Below are positions 25,896 to 35,187 of a stretch of DNA of 64,000 nt, one piece after another. The position numbers and the translations under genes are program-made. The DNA comes from UBA6115 sp964346355 (GTDB lineage Bacteria > Bacillota > Clostridia > Christensenellales > Aristaeellaceae). Location of the stretch: positions 1 to 64,000 of the forward strand of contig CAYFUH010000003.1 of assembly GCA_964346355.1 (NCBI GenBank). The letters run 5' to 3'. The notes beneath the pieces were generated by a model, which saw only the letters and a program-made list of their open reading frames with translations, did not search any database and was not told where the DNA came from. The first letter of the stretch is position 1, and every line of letters begins with the position of its first letter.

Positions 25896-28418
25896 TTAAG
25901 GCATCAGCTGGTTGCCAGGCACAACAGGTGTTTCGCCGGTGAATTTGCTTTGGTCATCGTACCACCAACCGATGAAGTCGCGCGCAGCGCGCGTGGCTTC
26001 CGCGCCTGCCTTGCCGTTGGGGATTAACACCACGACCGCGATTTCAGCGGGCTTGGTAAAGGGCGTGAGCGCGACGAACCAGCCGTTGTTTTCAAGGTCC
26101 AGCTTGATACCGCCAATCATGACCTGCGAGGTGCCTGTCTTCGCCCACAGTTCGTCTTTATACTTGAAGTCATCGAAATACCGCCTGGCGGTGCCCGACT
26201 CGTCAACCACGCCTTTCATGCCTTCCTTGATGTAGGGCATGAAGGGCTGGGCGCTGTCCAGGTTGCCAAAGATGCTGGGCTGGTACTGGTTTAAGATTTC
26301 ACCTTCCGGGGAGATGATGGAATCGATGATGGACAGGTTGTAGACCGTGCCGCCGTTGCCGATGGCTGCAACATAGCGCGCGACCGCAGCCGGGGTCAGG
26401 AGTGTAATGGACTGGCCGATGGCCAGCTGCAGCTCCATGCTGCCGCCCCATTTCAGGTCGTTCAAGGCGTACCAGATTTCGCCAATGACGGCTTGCAGCC
26501 AGACCATCTCCCGGGTCATGTTCAATTCCGCCATCAGGATGGGGCGCATGGCATCCGGCCATTTCCCCTGGTCGGTCACGAGCGCCATGTCCATCAGCTG
26601 CTTGATGCAGGCGTCCAGGCGCTTGTCATCATAGGTGATGCCATAGCTGGCGCCGATGTTTTGCAGGTGCTGCTTGATTTTTGCAGCGATCAGGAGGGGC
26701 AGGTTGGTTTCCTGCTCGTTAAGGGAGACTGTCGGGTCATACACCGAGGTCTGGTTGCCCACAATGCTGCGCGCTTCACCCGGCAATTGGATGCCGGTGC
26801 GCGTGGTAAGGCCCATTTGCGCCGCGTACTGATACAGCAGGGTGCTGCCGGTTTCGCCATAGAGCTTCCAGGCCAGCGTATAGAAATAGTAGTTACAGGA
26901 TTTGGACAGACCGGACACGATGTTCAAATCGGCGTGATCCTTCCGGTAGCCCTTGGCAATCCAGCAGGTGGGGGCGTCCTCTTCCTTGGTGGTGTACTTC
27001 ATAAAGGGGCCTTCATCTGAAATTCGCTCATCCACACTCAGCACCCCGTTGGTAAGCGCAGCCAAGCCGGTCACCATCTTGAAGATGGAGCCAGGTTCTG
27101 CCTTGGAATGGATCGCGTAGTTGACCAGTGGTCTGCGCTCATCCAGCAGGATGTCTTCCACCTCTTTGCCGCCGGCAACCATGGCGTTTAAGTCATAGGT
27201 AGGATACTGCGCCATAGCCAGCACCTTCCCGGTATTGACCTCCACCACCACCATGGTACCGGTGCTGGCCAATTTGAGCGGGTATTCCAGAAAATCCCGC
27301 GATTCAAGCTTGGCTTTGTTGTTGCTGCGCCAGCGGTCGTTGAACATCTCCCGCTCCTGCTGGGCCCGGGTGAACTCCACATTGGCGGCAATGGCGCGCT
27401 CGGCCTCGCGCTGGTAGCTGTCGATAATGGTCAGCTTGACGTTGTTGCCGTCCGTGGGCTGGGTGTAGCTCATCTGCCGGGTTAAGCGGCCCTGGTTGTC
27501 CTTTTCCATGACACGGCTGCCGGAACGGCTGGCGATATTGGGCGTCAGCCAGTTTTCCATCGACCGCTCAATGCCGTCCTTGCCAATGATGTCGTTGAGC
27601 TGGTAGCCCATGGGCTTCAGTTCGGTCGCGTAATTGTCGCTCTCCGCGATGGGGCCCACATAGCCGATGATCTGGGAAGCAACATTATGGCGGGGGTAGA
27701 CACGCTTTTCCCCCACATCAATGCCCACGCCGGGCAAGGACATGGTGAGGCTGGAAATTTCCTGCACGGCCTCAAAGGGGATATTTTCCGCGATGATGAT
27801 GGGCATGGAGTTGAAGATGTTCATGCGCATCTCGGAATACACAGCCATCACTTGCCGGGCGGTTTCCTCATCCAGGTTTTCCACCTGATCCAGGAAATAG
27901 CGTTTGTAAAGGAAATTGTAGCAATCCTCCGCCGTGGGGTAGCGGGATTTGGACAAATAGTGGTTGCCATACCATTGGGTTTCACGGATTTCCCAGGCTT
28001 TTTCGCTAATCCCTTTGCCGAAATTGAACTCCCACAGGGCTGTCTCCGGGTTGCGCTGGATGACAAACTCGTGTTTCATCTCAATGCCGTAGGACTTCAT
28101 GATATCAATGGTTTTGAGGATGGCGGGTGTCAATTCCTTCACCCGTTTTTCGCTTTGGATTTCCGCGTTGGTGACCAGGAAACTGACGTTGTAGGTGTCC
28201 TCACTCATGGCAAACACAACGCTTTCGGCATCCGTGATCATGCCGCGGCGGCCGGTGACGCGGATGGTTTTAAAGCTGCTGGTTTCGGCGGATTCCTGGT
28301 ATTGATCCGCGTTGACAATCTGCAGGCTGTACAGCTTCACAAACAAGGTGGAAAACAGCACCACAACCAGGATGGTGAAAATTAAATACCGCCTGATGAT
28401 GGTTTGATTGATTTTCAT
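25896..28418 (-). CDS. mrdA: Penicillin-binding protein 2 (elongation transpeptidase)
   Basis: Class B PBP that crosslinks new peptidoglycan in the elongasome. One N-terminal membrane helix (11-30) is followed by the pedestal domain (~50-330) and the transpeptidase. Active-site motifs are S444-x-x-K447 (EPGSIFK), S507-C-N509 and K760-T-G762. The protein has 840 residues, longer than most PBP2 (600-700). Part of the excess is a helical insertion at about 565-655, just before the AIGQS...LTP strand. The ATG overlaps the mreD stop by 4 bp. Confidence 0.93.
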   Translation of the reverse strand: MKINQTIIRRYLIFTILVVVLFSTLFVKLYSLQIVNADQYQESAETSSFKTIRVTGRRGMITDAESVVFAMSEDTYNVSFLVTNAEIQSEKRVKELTPAILKTIDIMKSYGIEMKHEFVIQRNPETALWEFNFGKGISEKAWEIRETQWYGNHYLSKSRYPTAEDCYNFLYKRYFLDQVENLDEETARQVMAVYSEMRMNIFNSMPIIIAENIPFEAVQEISSLTMSLPGVGIDVGEKRVYPRHNVASQIIGYVGPIAESDNYATELKPMGYQLNDIIGKDGIERSMENWLTPNIASRSGSRVMEKDNQGRLTRQMSYTQPTDGNNVKLTIIDSYQREAERAIAANVEFTRAQQEREMFNDRWRSNNKAKLESRDFLEYPLKLASTGTMVVVEVNTGKVLAMAQYPTYDLNAMVAGGKEVEDILLDERRPLVNYAIHSKAEPGSIFKMVTGLAALTNGVLSVDERISDEGPFMKYTTKEEDAPTCWIAKGYRKDHADLNIVSGLSKSCNYYFYTLAWKLYGETGSTLLYQYAAQMGLTTRTGIQLPGEARSIVGNQTSVYDPTVSLNEQETNLPLLIAAKIKQHLQNIGASYGITYDDKRLDACIKQLMDMALVTDQGKWPDAMRPILMAELNMTREMVWLQAVIGEIWYALNDLKWGGSMELQLAIGQSITLLTPAAVARYVAAIGNGGTVYNLSIIDSIISPEGEILNQYQPSIFGNLDSAQPFMPYIKEGMKGVVDESGTARRYFDDFKYKDELWAKTGTSQVMIGGIKLDLENNGWFVALTPFTKPAEIAVVVLIPNGKAGAEATRAARDFIGWWYDDQSKFTGETPVVPGNQLMP

Positions 28419-29290
28419 GAAGTGGGCACCTCCCCTTCGGGCGTGGATGAATCTGTTTCATCCGGTATGGGTTCGTCCGCTGCCGGCTCATCCTCTTGAG
28501 CCTTGGGTTTTTTGCGGAGGAATTGGAAGACGTTCTTTTTGGGTTCCGGCGCCTCATCGGGCACCAGAGCGATTTGCCGCAGGATTTCGCGGCTGGTGGT
28601 CACCTCGGTTTCCCCTTCCACGACCTTTAACCGGCGCGGGCGCTTGTAAAGGCCCAGCCAGGCGCGGATGGGAAACATCACCACACAGCAGGCCGCTGTA
28701 TAAGCCGCGGTGTAGAGGATGCGCACAAAATGGTTGAAGGTGACGTCAATGCCGCTTAAGGCAATATACAGCATCATGACCCCTTCAAACAGGAAGACCA
28801 GCATCAGCGCGTTGAGCAGGATGCGCAGGTGGGCGTTTAAGTCATGGGGCGAGTCACGGCGGATGCGAAAACGGATGCGGAACTTGCGCCGCATGAAAGG
28901 CGCCTGGATTTGCGCTTCGGTCTCGCTCAAGCGCTGGGCTTCGCGGATGCGGCGCATCTCCCGCTTGATGTCGGACATGTCGGCAAAGACCTGGGCGCAC
29001 AGGAGCGCCAACACCGGATAGATCAGCAAATAAAACAGCGGGATGCTAAAGGACATGGCCTCCAAAATGATGCCGATTAACGCGCCGGAAATAAAGGCGT
29101 ACAGTTTGCCGTAGCTGACCGTCATGATCGCGATGATGACCATGAGCAAATTGGGCATGATGCCCGCGATTTTCAGGTGGGGCATGACCACCGTCTGCAG
29201 CAAGAAAAACAACAAAACCAGGAGCACCACCTTCAAAAACTTGTATGCTGCCCGCGTTATGCTGCTGCCTCTTTGCCACACAGCCTGCAT
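28415..29290 (-). CDS. mreD: Rod-shape protein MreD with a long soluble tail
   Basis: Small polytopic membrane protein of the MreBCD complex. About five or six hydrophobic segments lie in residues 15-205, with a basic loop at ~108-145. The last ~75 residues (KVVEGETEVTTSREIL... ending in E/P/D-rich sequence) are soluble, whereas typical MreD (~165 residues) lacks such a tail. The ATG overlaps the mreC stop by one base (TGATG) and the stop overlaps PBP2 by 4 bp, so the genes are tightly coupled. Confidence 0.85.
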   Translation of the reverse strand: MQAVWQRGSSITRAAYKFLKVVLLVLLFFLLQTVVMPHLKIAGIMPNLLMVIIAIMTVSYGKLYAFISGALIGIILEAMSFSIPLFYLLIYPVLALLCAQVFADMSDIKREMRRIREAQRLSETEAQIQAPFMRRKFRIRFRIRRDSPHDLNAHLRILLNALMLVFLFEGVMMLYIALSGIDVTFNHFVRILYTAAYTAACCVVMFPIRAWLGLYKRPRRLKVVEGETEVTTSREILRQIALVPDEAPEPKKNVFQFLRKKPKAQEDEPAADEPIPDETDSSTPEGEVPTS

Positions 29291-30579
29291 CAGCCGTCCT
29301 CCTCTACGGTCATGTCCTCTGGGGAGAAGGTGGGGGTTGGCGAAGGCGTGATGGGTTCGGGTGAGGGCTCTATCGTTGACGTCGTGTCAATGATGACGGG
29401 TGCGTTGTAGGATATGCCCTCATCTGCTGTGCCTGTCCCGTCGGTGTCCTCCGGCGTATCCAATTGGTCCGGTTCATAGGTTTCATCCGGCAGGGGGGAT
29501 TCATCCGGCGCAGGGGTTTCTGTGACTTCGTCCCCTGGTGACGGGGACGCATCCGGATCCTCCACCGGCTCCGCCTGGCCAATCAAAGTAGGCACCGGCT
29601 TGATGGGCGGCAGCGGAACAAAGGATTGCTCCGGCGGCTTGACGCGCTCCTCGGCCGTGAGGATTTTTTGGTAGCGGTAAACGATGACATACTCCATATG
29701 GTCAAAATCGGCCAGTGGTTCCAGCACGATATACTGCTTGGAGTCCTCCATCCCGCGGGTGCTTTCGCGCACGCGACCAATCGGGATGCCCTTGGGCAGC
29801 CCTGTGTTCATGCCGCTGGTAACCACCAAGTCACCCGGCCTGGGCAGGGTGGTATAGGACAGGTAATACATGCGGCAGTTTTTCTGGCCGTCAATGGCCA
29901 GCGTGCCGGAGACGGTGCCAGGGTCACGGTTTGACTCTATCAGCGCCGCGACCGCGCACTGGGTATCGATGATGCCGCGCACCTTGGTGCTGTTGGTCTG
30001 CGTGTCATAGGTGATGCCCACCAAGGCGCCCGGCACCACAACCGCCATGTTGTCAGCCACGCCGGCGTTTGAACCCACATCCAGCGTAAGCACGAAGGAA
30101 TAGTTGGTGGTATCCCGGCCGATGATGTTGGCCTTGATGCCGTTGAGGCCGGGGTTGCGCTGCACTTCGTCATTTAAGTCCGCATAGGCCTGCAGCTGGT
30201 GCTGCAGGGCGTTGGCCAGCATGGCCTGGTCGGTCAGCTCATCCACCCGCTCACGCAGGAGGTTATACTCATACTCGAAGTTGCTGCGCAGCTTCAGGGT
30301 GCGCAGGTAATCCACAATAAAATCAGTCCCGGACGCAAACGCGTTTTGGACCGGCGTGACCACCCGCGCCACCACCTGCCGGGGCACCTTGAGGATGGGC
30401 GTGTCAAAAAGCTGTGACAAAATCATGACAGCGATGACGATCAATAACAGCAATGCCGTCAGCAAGCCCAGCAGACGGCTGATGCCGCGCTGGCGTTCGG
30501 CGCTGGTCTGCGCGGGGCGCGCTTCGCGCCTGGCGCGCGGCTTTGATGGCTTTCTTGGCTTAGGTTTAGGCATTGTCAT
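29290..30579 (-). CDS. mreC: Rod-shape protein MreC
   Basis: Bitopic scaffold of the elongasome. A basic N-terminus (KPKPRKPSKPRARR) precedes a membrane helix (~35-56). A coiled coil (~95-135) and the MreC beta domains (~150-315) follow; VGSNAGVADNMAVVVPGALVG is characteristic. After residue ~320 comes a ~110-residue P/E/D/T-rich tail not found in standard MreC (~290 residues). The gene overlaps mreB by 14 bp. Confidence 0.92.
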   Translation of the reverse strand: MTMPKPKPRKPSKPRARREARPAQTSAERQRGISRLLGLLTALLLLIVIAVMILSQLFDTPILKVPRQVVARVVTPVQNAFASGTDFIVDYLRTLKLRSNFEYEYNLLRERVDELTDQAMLANALQHQLQAYADLNDEVQRNPGLNGIKANIIGRDTTNYSFVLTLDVGSNAGVADNMAVVVPGALVGITYDTQTNSTKVRGIIDTQCAVAALIESNRDPGTVSGTLAIDGQKNCRMYYLSYTTLPRPGDLVVTSGMNTGLPKGIPIGRVRESTRGMEDSKQYIVLEPLADFDHMEYVIVYRYQKILTAEERVKPPEQSFVPLPPIKPVPTLIGQAEPVEDPDASPSPGDEVTETPAPDESPLPDETYEPDQLDTPEDTDGTGTADEGISYNAPVIIDTTSTIEPSPEPITPSPTPTFSPEDMTVEEDG

Positions 30580-31606
30580 CCCGAATAAAGTTGGATCTGG
30601 TCAGTTTGTTGAGTAAATCGCTGCGCTCCGCCATCGTGCCCACACCGTTGACAGCTGTGAGCATCGGGTCACGGGCCAGGGTGACCGGCAGGCCCAGTTC
30701 AGACGCCAAAAAGCGGTCCAGGCCGTACAGCTGCGCGCCGCCGCCCACCAGGTAGATGCCTTTGCGGAAGATGTCGCTGCACAATTCCGGCGGCGTCTTG
30801 TCCAGGATTTCGCGGATGGTGTCCAGAATCTTAAGGCAGGGGCCTTGCAGCGCCTGATAAAAGCGGCTGGAGGCGATCTCCGCCGTCTGAGGCAGGCCGG
30901 TGATTAAATCACGCCCGCGCACCACCACCTTGCGGTCATCAGAGGATGGCAGGGCGGAGCCCCAGTCAATCTTGATATCCTCCGCCATCCGGTCGCCGAT
31001 AAGCATGTTGTGGTCGTGCTTGATGAACTCCACAATCACAGAATCCATCTTGATGCCGCCGGAGGGAATGGACCGGGACAGGACGATGCCGCCCAGGGCG
31101 ATTACCGCAACCTCCGTTGTGCCGCCGCCGATGTCCACCACCATGCTGCCCTCCGGCGCGAAGACCGGCAAGCCAGAGCCAAAGGCGGAGGCGAAGGGCT
31201 TATCAATGAGGTGGATGGCGTTTTTTCGCGCGCCTGCGCTGATGGCGGCTTCACGGATAACCCGCTTCTCCACCTGCGAGATGCGGCTGGGCACTGTGAT
31301 GTACATACGCGGTTTGACCAGGTGGGATACGCCGATGGACTTGCGGATAAAATAGCGCAAGACCGCCTCGGTGAGGTCAAAATCCTTCACGGTGCCGTCC
31401 TGCAGGGGACGCACCGCGATATCGCCGACAGAGGTGCGGCCCACCAGCGCCAGGGCGTCCTGCCCAATGGCCTTGATGGTGCGTTTCTCGGTGCCTGATA
31501 CCACAAGCAGGGTGGGCTCATTAATTTGAATGCCGCGTTTACGAACATGCACCAGCGTGTTCGATGTCCCCAAATCTATGCCGATATCAGGCGCGATAAT
31601 AGCCAT
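30566..31606 (-). CDS. mreB: Actin-like shape protein MreB
   Basis: Actin homologue that guides lateral wall synthesis. Phosphate 1 is APDIGIDLGTSNTLVH, phosphate 2 is SMVVDIGGGTTEVAVIA, and the adenosine motif is GIYLVGGGAQLYG. The length (346) is typical. It starts the shape part of the operon, 15 bp after maf. Only one MreB paralogue is visible in the window. Confidence 0.96.
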   Translation of the reverse strand: MAIIAPDIGIDLGTSNTLVHVRKRGIQINEPTLLVVSGTEKRTIKAIGQDALALVGRTSVGDIAVRPLQDGTVKDFDLTEAVLRYFIRKSIGVSHLVKPRMYITVPSRISQVEKRVIREAAISAGARKNAIHLIDKPFASAFGSGLPVFAPEGSMVVDIGGGTTEVAVIALGGIVLSRSIPSGGIKMDSVIVEFIKHDHNMLIGDRMAEDIKIDWGSALPSSDDRKVVVRGRDLITGLPQTAEIASSRFYQALQGPCLKILDTIREILDKTPPELCSDIFRKGIYLVGGGAQLYGLDRFLASELGLPVTLARDPMLTAVNGVGTMAERSDLLNKLTRSNFIRDDNA

Positions 31607-31621
31607 GTAACATCCCTGTCT

Positions 31622-32182
31622 TTACAGAATATTTGCCTTCTTGAGCATCTGGTACACAAGGTTTGTGGGAAGGCCGACCACATTGGTATAGCTGCCGTGA
31701 ATCTGCTGAATGAACATGCCGCCCAAGCCCTGGATGGCATAAGCGCCCGCCTTGCCCATGGGCTCACCGCTTGCGCAGTACAAGGCGATTTCATCCTGGC
31801 TTAAGTCCGAAAACTGCACGCGGGTTTTAGCGTGGGCGGTTTGGATTTTGCCGTCCAATGCCAGGCAGACCCCGGTGTGCACCTCATGCCAGGCGCCGCT
31901 GAGCAAACCCAGCATGCGCGCCGCGTCCTGCACATCCTTTGGCTTCCCCAGCACCACCCCATGGATGGTGACCAGGGTATCCGCGGCCAGAATGGCCGCC
32001 TGCGGGTAGGCGGACACAGCAGCCAGCGCCTTGCGGCGAGCTAATTCAAGCACCACCTGCTTAGCGCTGCCTGTTAAGTGTTCATCCACCTGCGGCGCAT
32101 GCACCTGATAGGGCACACCCATCTGGGTGAGCAACTCCTGCCGCCTTGGCGAAGCGGAAGCCAGAATGATCTGTCGGTTCAC
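31622..32182 (-). CDS. maf: Maf family nucleotide pyrophosphatase
   Basis: Maf proteins hydrolyse non-canonical or methylated nucleoside triphosphates and were first named as septum-formation inhibitors. The N-terminal LASASPRRQELL, the catalytic AADTLV and the GKPKD motif are all present in 186 residues. The start is GTG at 32182, with AGGAGGCTTCTG before it. It opens the maf-mreBCD operon, an order shared with many Bacillota. Confidence 0.93.
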   Translation of the reverse strand: MNRQIILASASPRRQELLTQMGVPYQVHAPQVDEHLTGSAKQVVLELARRKALAAVSAYPQAAILAADTLVTIHGVVLGKPKDVQDAARMLGLLSGAWHEVHTGVCLALDGKIQTAHAKTRVQFSDLSQDEIALYCASGEPMGKAGAYAIQGLGGMFIQQIHGSYTNVVGLPTNLVYQMLKKANIL

Positions 32183-32212
32183 CAGAAGCCTCCTTCCAAG
32201 GACGGTTCTATC

Positions 32213-32221
32213 AGTATAGCA
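32213..32221 (-). promoter_or_regulatory. Extended -10 promoter of maf-mreBCD
   Basis: TGC-TATACT on the minus strand (hexamer 32213-32218, TG at 32220-32221), about 31 bases before the GTG of maf. The -35 region is weak. Confidence 0.6.
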
Positions 32222-32281
32222 TAAATTGGCACAAATTGTTCTTGAAGACTTAACAAAATTAACACGAATGTCACATTTGTT

Positions 32282-33091
32282 TTATGGGGCAGGCAGGGAG
32301 ATGCTTTGTACATCCAGCCCAAAAAGGGCGCAGGCATTGCGGCAAGTCAGGTCTGCCATGTCCTTTGTACTCATGCCCCTGATGTCCGCCAGCAGCCGGC
32401 AGACCTCGCCTACCAAACCGGGGTGGTTGCGCTTGCCCCTGTGCGGTACCGGCGCTAAGTAGGGGCTGTCGGTTTCAATCAACAGGCGGTTTAGGCTGAC
32501 TGCCTCGGCTGCCAAGCGCAGCTTTTGCGCGTTTTTAAAGGTGAGGGAACCGGCGAAGGAGATATGAAAACCCAGTTTTTCATACACCGCCACGCTTTGC
32601 GCGCTGCCGGAATAGCAATGCAAGACGCCTGCGGGCAAGCTGTCCTTGTGCTGCGTCAACAGGTCAATCATCGCCCCATGCGCTTCGCGCACATGCAGGA
32701 TGACCGGCTTGCTGTGCTTTTTCGCGATCTGCAATTGCCTGACTAAGAATTCTTCCTGCAAATCCCGGGGCGAAAAATCGTAGTAATGATCCAGCCCAAT
32801 CTCCCCCAGCGCCACCACCCTGGGATGGGACAGCAGGGCCTCCACCTCATTCAGATCATCAAAGGACGCCTTTTTAACCTCATGCGGGTGGATGCCGGCC
32901 GCGGCGTACACATAGGGATATTGCTCCGCCAAAGCAATGGCGGCCTTTGAGGTGGCGATGTCGCTGCCGCAGGTTAAACAGGCAACGATGTCAAAATCCG
33001 GCAGCGCGCGGATAACCGTGTCACGGTCGGCATCAAACTGCTCTGCGTCCAGGTGGCAGTGGGAATCAAACAGTGTGATGGGCTGGCTCAC
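32282..33091 (-). CDS. tatD: TatD family metal-dependent DNase
   Basis: TIM-barrel metal hydrolase acting as a 3'-5' exonuclease on DNA or RNA. Metal ligands H11 and H13 (FDSHCHLD), E in LGEIGLDHYY, H in ILHVREA, H in LHCYSG and D in ETDSPYLAP are all seen. Length is 269 residues, slightly above the usual ~255. It overlaps the metG stop by 4 bp; the metG-tatD pair is common in Bacillota. No clear terminator follows. Confidence 0.94.
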   Translation of the reverse strand: MSQPITLFDSHCHLDAEQFDADRDTVIRALPDFDIVACLTCGSDIATSKAAIALAEQYPYVYAAAGIHPHEVKKASFDDLNEVEALLSHPRVVALGEIGLDHYYDFSPRDLQEEFLVRQLQIAKKHSKPVILHVREAHGAMIDLLTQHKDSLPAGVLHCYSGSAQSVAVYEKLGFHISFAGSLTFKNAQKLRLAAEAVSLNRLLIETDSPYLAPVPHRGKRNHPGLVGEVCRLLADIRGMSTKDMADLTCRNACALFGLDVQSISLPAP

Positions 33092-35058
33092 GCGATGCCC
33101 GCCCCGTCGCCCACGCCCTCGTCCACAAACAGCAGCCGGAGGGTGCTTTCATCATCAGAGGCAGCCGAAAGGAGCATGCCCTCTGACTCAATGCCGCGGA
33201 TCTTGCGCGGCGGCAGGTTGGCCAGCAGCACTAAGGTACGGCCGATGAGGGTGTCCGGCTCATAATGCTCCGCAATGCCGGAGAGCACGGTGCGCTCCTC
33301 ATCCCCCACCTTCAAGCGGAATTTAAGCAGCTTGTCGCTCTTTTTGACTTTTTCACATGCCAGCACCTTGGCGGTGACCAGCTGAATTTTCTGAAAGTCC
33401 TCCATGCCAATGTGTGGAACGGCGGGTTTTTCTGCTTTTTCTTCCTCTGCGGCATTGGGATTGCTCTTTTGATGCTCAGCCTCGTTTTCCGCTTCCAAAA
33501 CGGGCAGGTCCGCCTTGATGTCAATGCGCGGGAAGATGGCCTCCCCCTTCATCACGCGCTGGCCGGCCGGGGTGCGCCCAAAGCGGTCCAGAGAAGCCCA
33601 GGTTTGGATGCCTTCGTCCGAAATGCCCAGCTGGCAGAACATTTTCTGCGGCGTTGAGGGCATGACCGGGTAAATCAAAATGCCGATGAAGCGCAGGCTT
33701 TCTGCCAGCACATACAGCACAGTGCGCAGGCGCTCCTTGCCTTCCTCACTGCGGCCCAAAATCCAGGGCTCGGTCAGGTCGATATAGCGGTTGCTGGCGC
33801 CAATGACCTTCCAGATTTCGCTGAGCGCCTGGGAGAACTGGAGGGCGTTCATCTCCTCCTCCACCTTGTTGGGCAGCGCTTCAAGCAGATCAATCAAGTC
33901 CAGATCGACCTGTTCAAATTTGCCAGGTGCCTGGATGACGCCGTCAAAATATTTCTCAATCATCGCCACCGTACGGCTGAGCAGGTTGCCCAGGTCGTTG
34001 GCAAGGTCGGAATTGACGCGGGTCATCATGGCCTGGTTGGTGTAGTTGCCGTCCGCGCCAAAGGGCATCTCCCGCATGAGGTAGTAGCGCAGCGCGTCCG
34101 CGCCATAGTGCTTGACCACCGGCCCGGGGTAGGCCACATTGCCCTTGGATTTGGACATCTTGTCCTCATTGAAGAGTAGCCAGCCATGGGCAAAAATCTG
34201 CCTGGGCAGCGGCAAACCCAGGGCCTTTAAGATAATGGGCCAATAGATGGTATGGAAACGGGTGATCTCCTTGCCGACCAGCTGCACATCCGCCGGCCAG
34301 TAGGTGTCCATCAAGTCCTGGTTAGCCGTGGTATAGCCCAGCGCGGTGATATAGTTGCTCAGCGCGTCAATCCATACATAGATGACATGCTCCGGGTCAA
34401 AGGGAACGGGCACGCCCCAGGAAAAGGAGGTGCGGCTGATGGACAAGTCCTGAAGTCCGGGTTTTAAGAAATTTTGCAGCATTTCCTTGGCGCGGGAGGG
34501 CGGCTGGATGAACTCCGGATGCGTTTTTATATGCTCAATCAGCCAGTCCTGGTACTTGCTCATGCGCAGGAAGTAGCTTTCCTCGCGCACCAACTCGGTT
34601 GGCCTGGAGCAATCCGGGCACAGGTTGCCCTCTTTTAATTGGCTGGCCGTCCAGAAGGCTTCACAGGGCACGCAGTACTGCCCTTCGTAGGCGTCCTTAT
34701 AAATATCGCCCTGGTCATACAGCTTTTGGAAGATGCGCTGTACTGCCTGCATGTGGCGCTCGTCGGTGGTGCGGATGAAATCATCGTATTTTATGTTCAT
34801 CAAGTCCCACAACTGCTTGGTTTGCGCTACAATTCCGTCCACAAACTGCTGCGGCGGAACACCGGCTTCCTGCGCGCTGCGCTCGATTTTCTGGCCGTGC
34901 TCATCCGTGCCGGTCAGGAAATAGACCTGGTGCCCGGTCATTTTTTTGAAGCGTGCCATGGTGTCCGCTGCGACGGTGGTATAGGTATGCCCAATGTGCA
35001 TATGCCCACTGGGATAATAAATGGGTGTGGTGATGTAAAACGTGTTTTTCTCTCGCAT
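33088..35058 (-). CDS. metG: Methionyl-tRNA synthetase
   Basis: Charges tRNA-Met. HIGH lies at residues 21-24 and KMSKS at 301-305. A single zinc knuckle uses C130, C133, C148 and C151. The C-terminal ~110 residues (from GMEDFQKIQLVTAKVLACEK) are the EMAP/Trbp111-like tRNA-binding domain, joined by a charged linker. Length 656 is typical. It has its own near-consensus promoter and leads the metG-tatD unit. No T-box is seen in the short leader. Confidence 0.97.
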   Translation of the reverse strand: MREKNTFYITTPIYYPSGHMHIGHTYTTVAADTMARFKKMTGHQVYFLTGTDEHGQKIERSAQEAGVPPQQFVDGIVAQTKQLWDLMNIKYDDFIRTTDERHMQAVQRIFQKLYDQGDIYKDAYEGQYCVPCEAFWTASQLKEGNLCPDCSRPTELVREESYFLRMSKYQDWLIEHIKTHPEFIQPPSRAKEMLQNFLKPGLQDLSISRTSFSWGVPVPFDPEHVIYVWIDALSNYITALGYTTANQDLMDTYWPADVQLVGKEITRFHTIYWPIILKALGLPLPRQIFAHGWLLFNEDKMSKSKGNVAYPGPVVKHYGADALRYYLMREMPFGADGNYTNQAMMTRVNSDLANDLGNLLSRTVAMIEKYFDGVIQAPGKFEQVDLDLIDLLEALPNKVEEEMNALQFSQALSEIWKVIGASNRYIDLTEPWILGRSEEGKERLRTVLYVLAESLRFIGILIYPVMPSTPQKMFCQLGISDEGIQTWASLDRFGRTPAGQRVMKGEAIFPRIDIKADLPVLEAENEAEHQKSNPNAAEEEKAEKPAVPHIGMEDFQKIQLVTAKVLACEKVKKSDKLLKFRLKVGDEERTVLSGIAEHYEPDTLIGRTLVLLANLPPRKIRGIESEGMLLSAASDDESTLRLLFVDEGVGDGAGIA

Positions 35059-35084
35059 TCCTCAAACCCCCTCTTTCCTGCGCT

Positions 35085-35113
35085 ATTATAGGATGTTTGC
35101 TGCATGCGGTCAA
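35085..35113 (-). promoter_or_regulatory. metG promoter
   Basis: -35 TTGACC (35108-35113), 17-bp spacer, -10 TATAAT (35085-35090) on the minus strand. Confidence 0.85.
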
Positions 35114-35137
35114 GAAAATTGCCTGATTTCACAAAGC

Positions 35138-35163
35138 AAAGCGCCCGGTTTCCCAGGCGCTTT
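35138..35163 (-). terminator. Terminator after clpC
   Basis: An 11-bp GC-rich stem with a GAAA tetraloop on the minus strand (35163-35153 with 35148-35138) ends in GGGCGCTTTGCTTTG, 25 bases after the clpC stop. It ends the ctsR operon before the metG promoter. Confidence 0.7.
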
Positions 35164-35187
35164 GGCGATTGGTTTGAAACGAATGGT

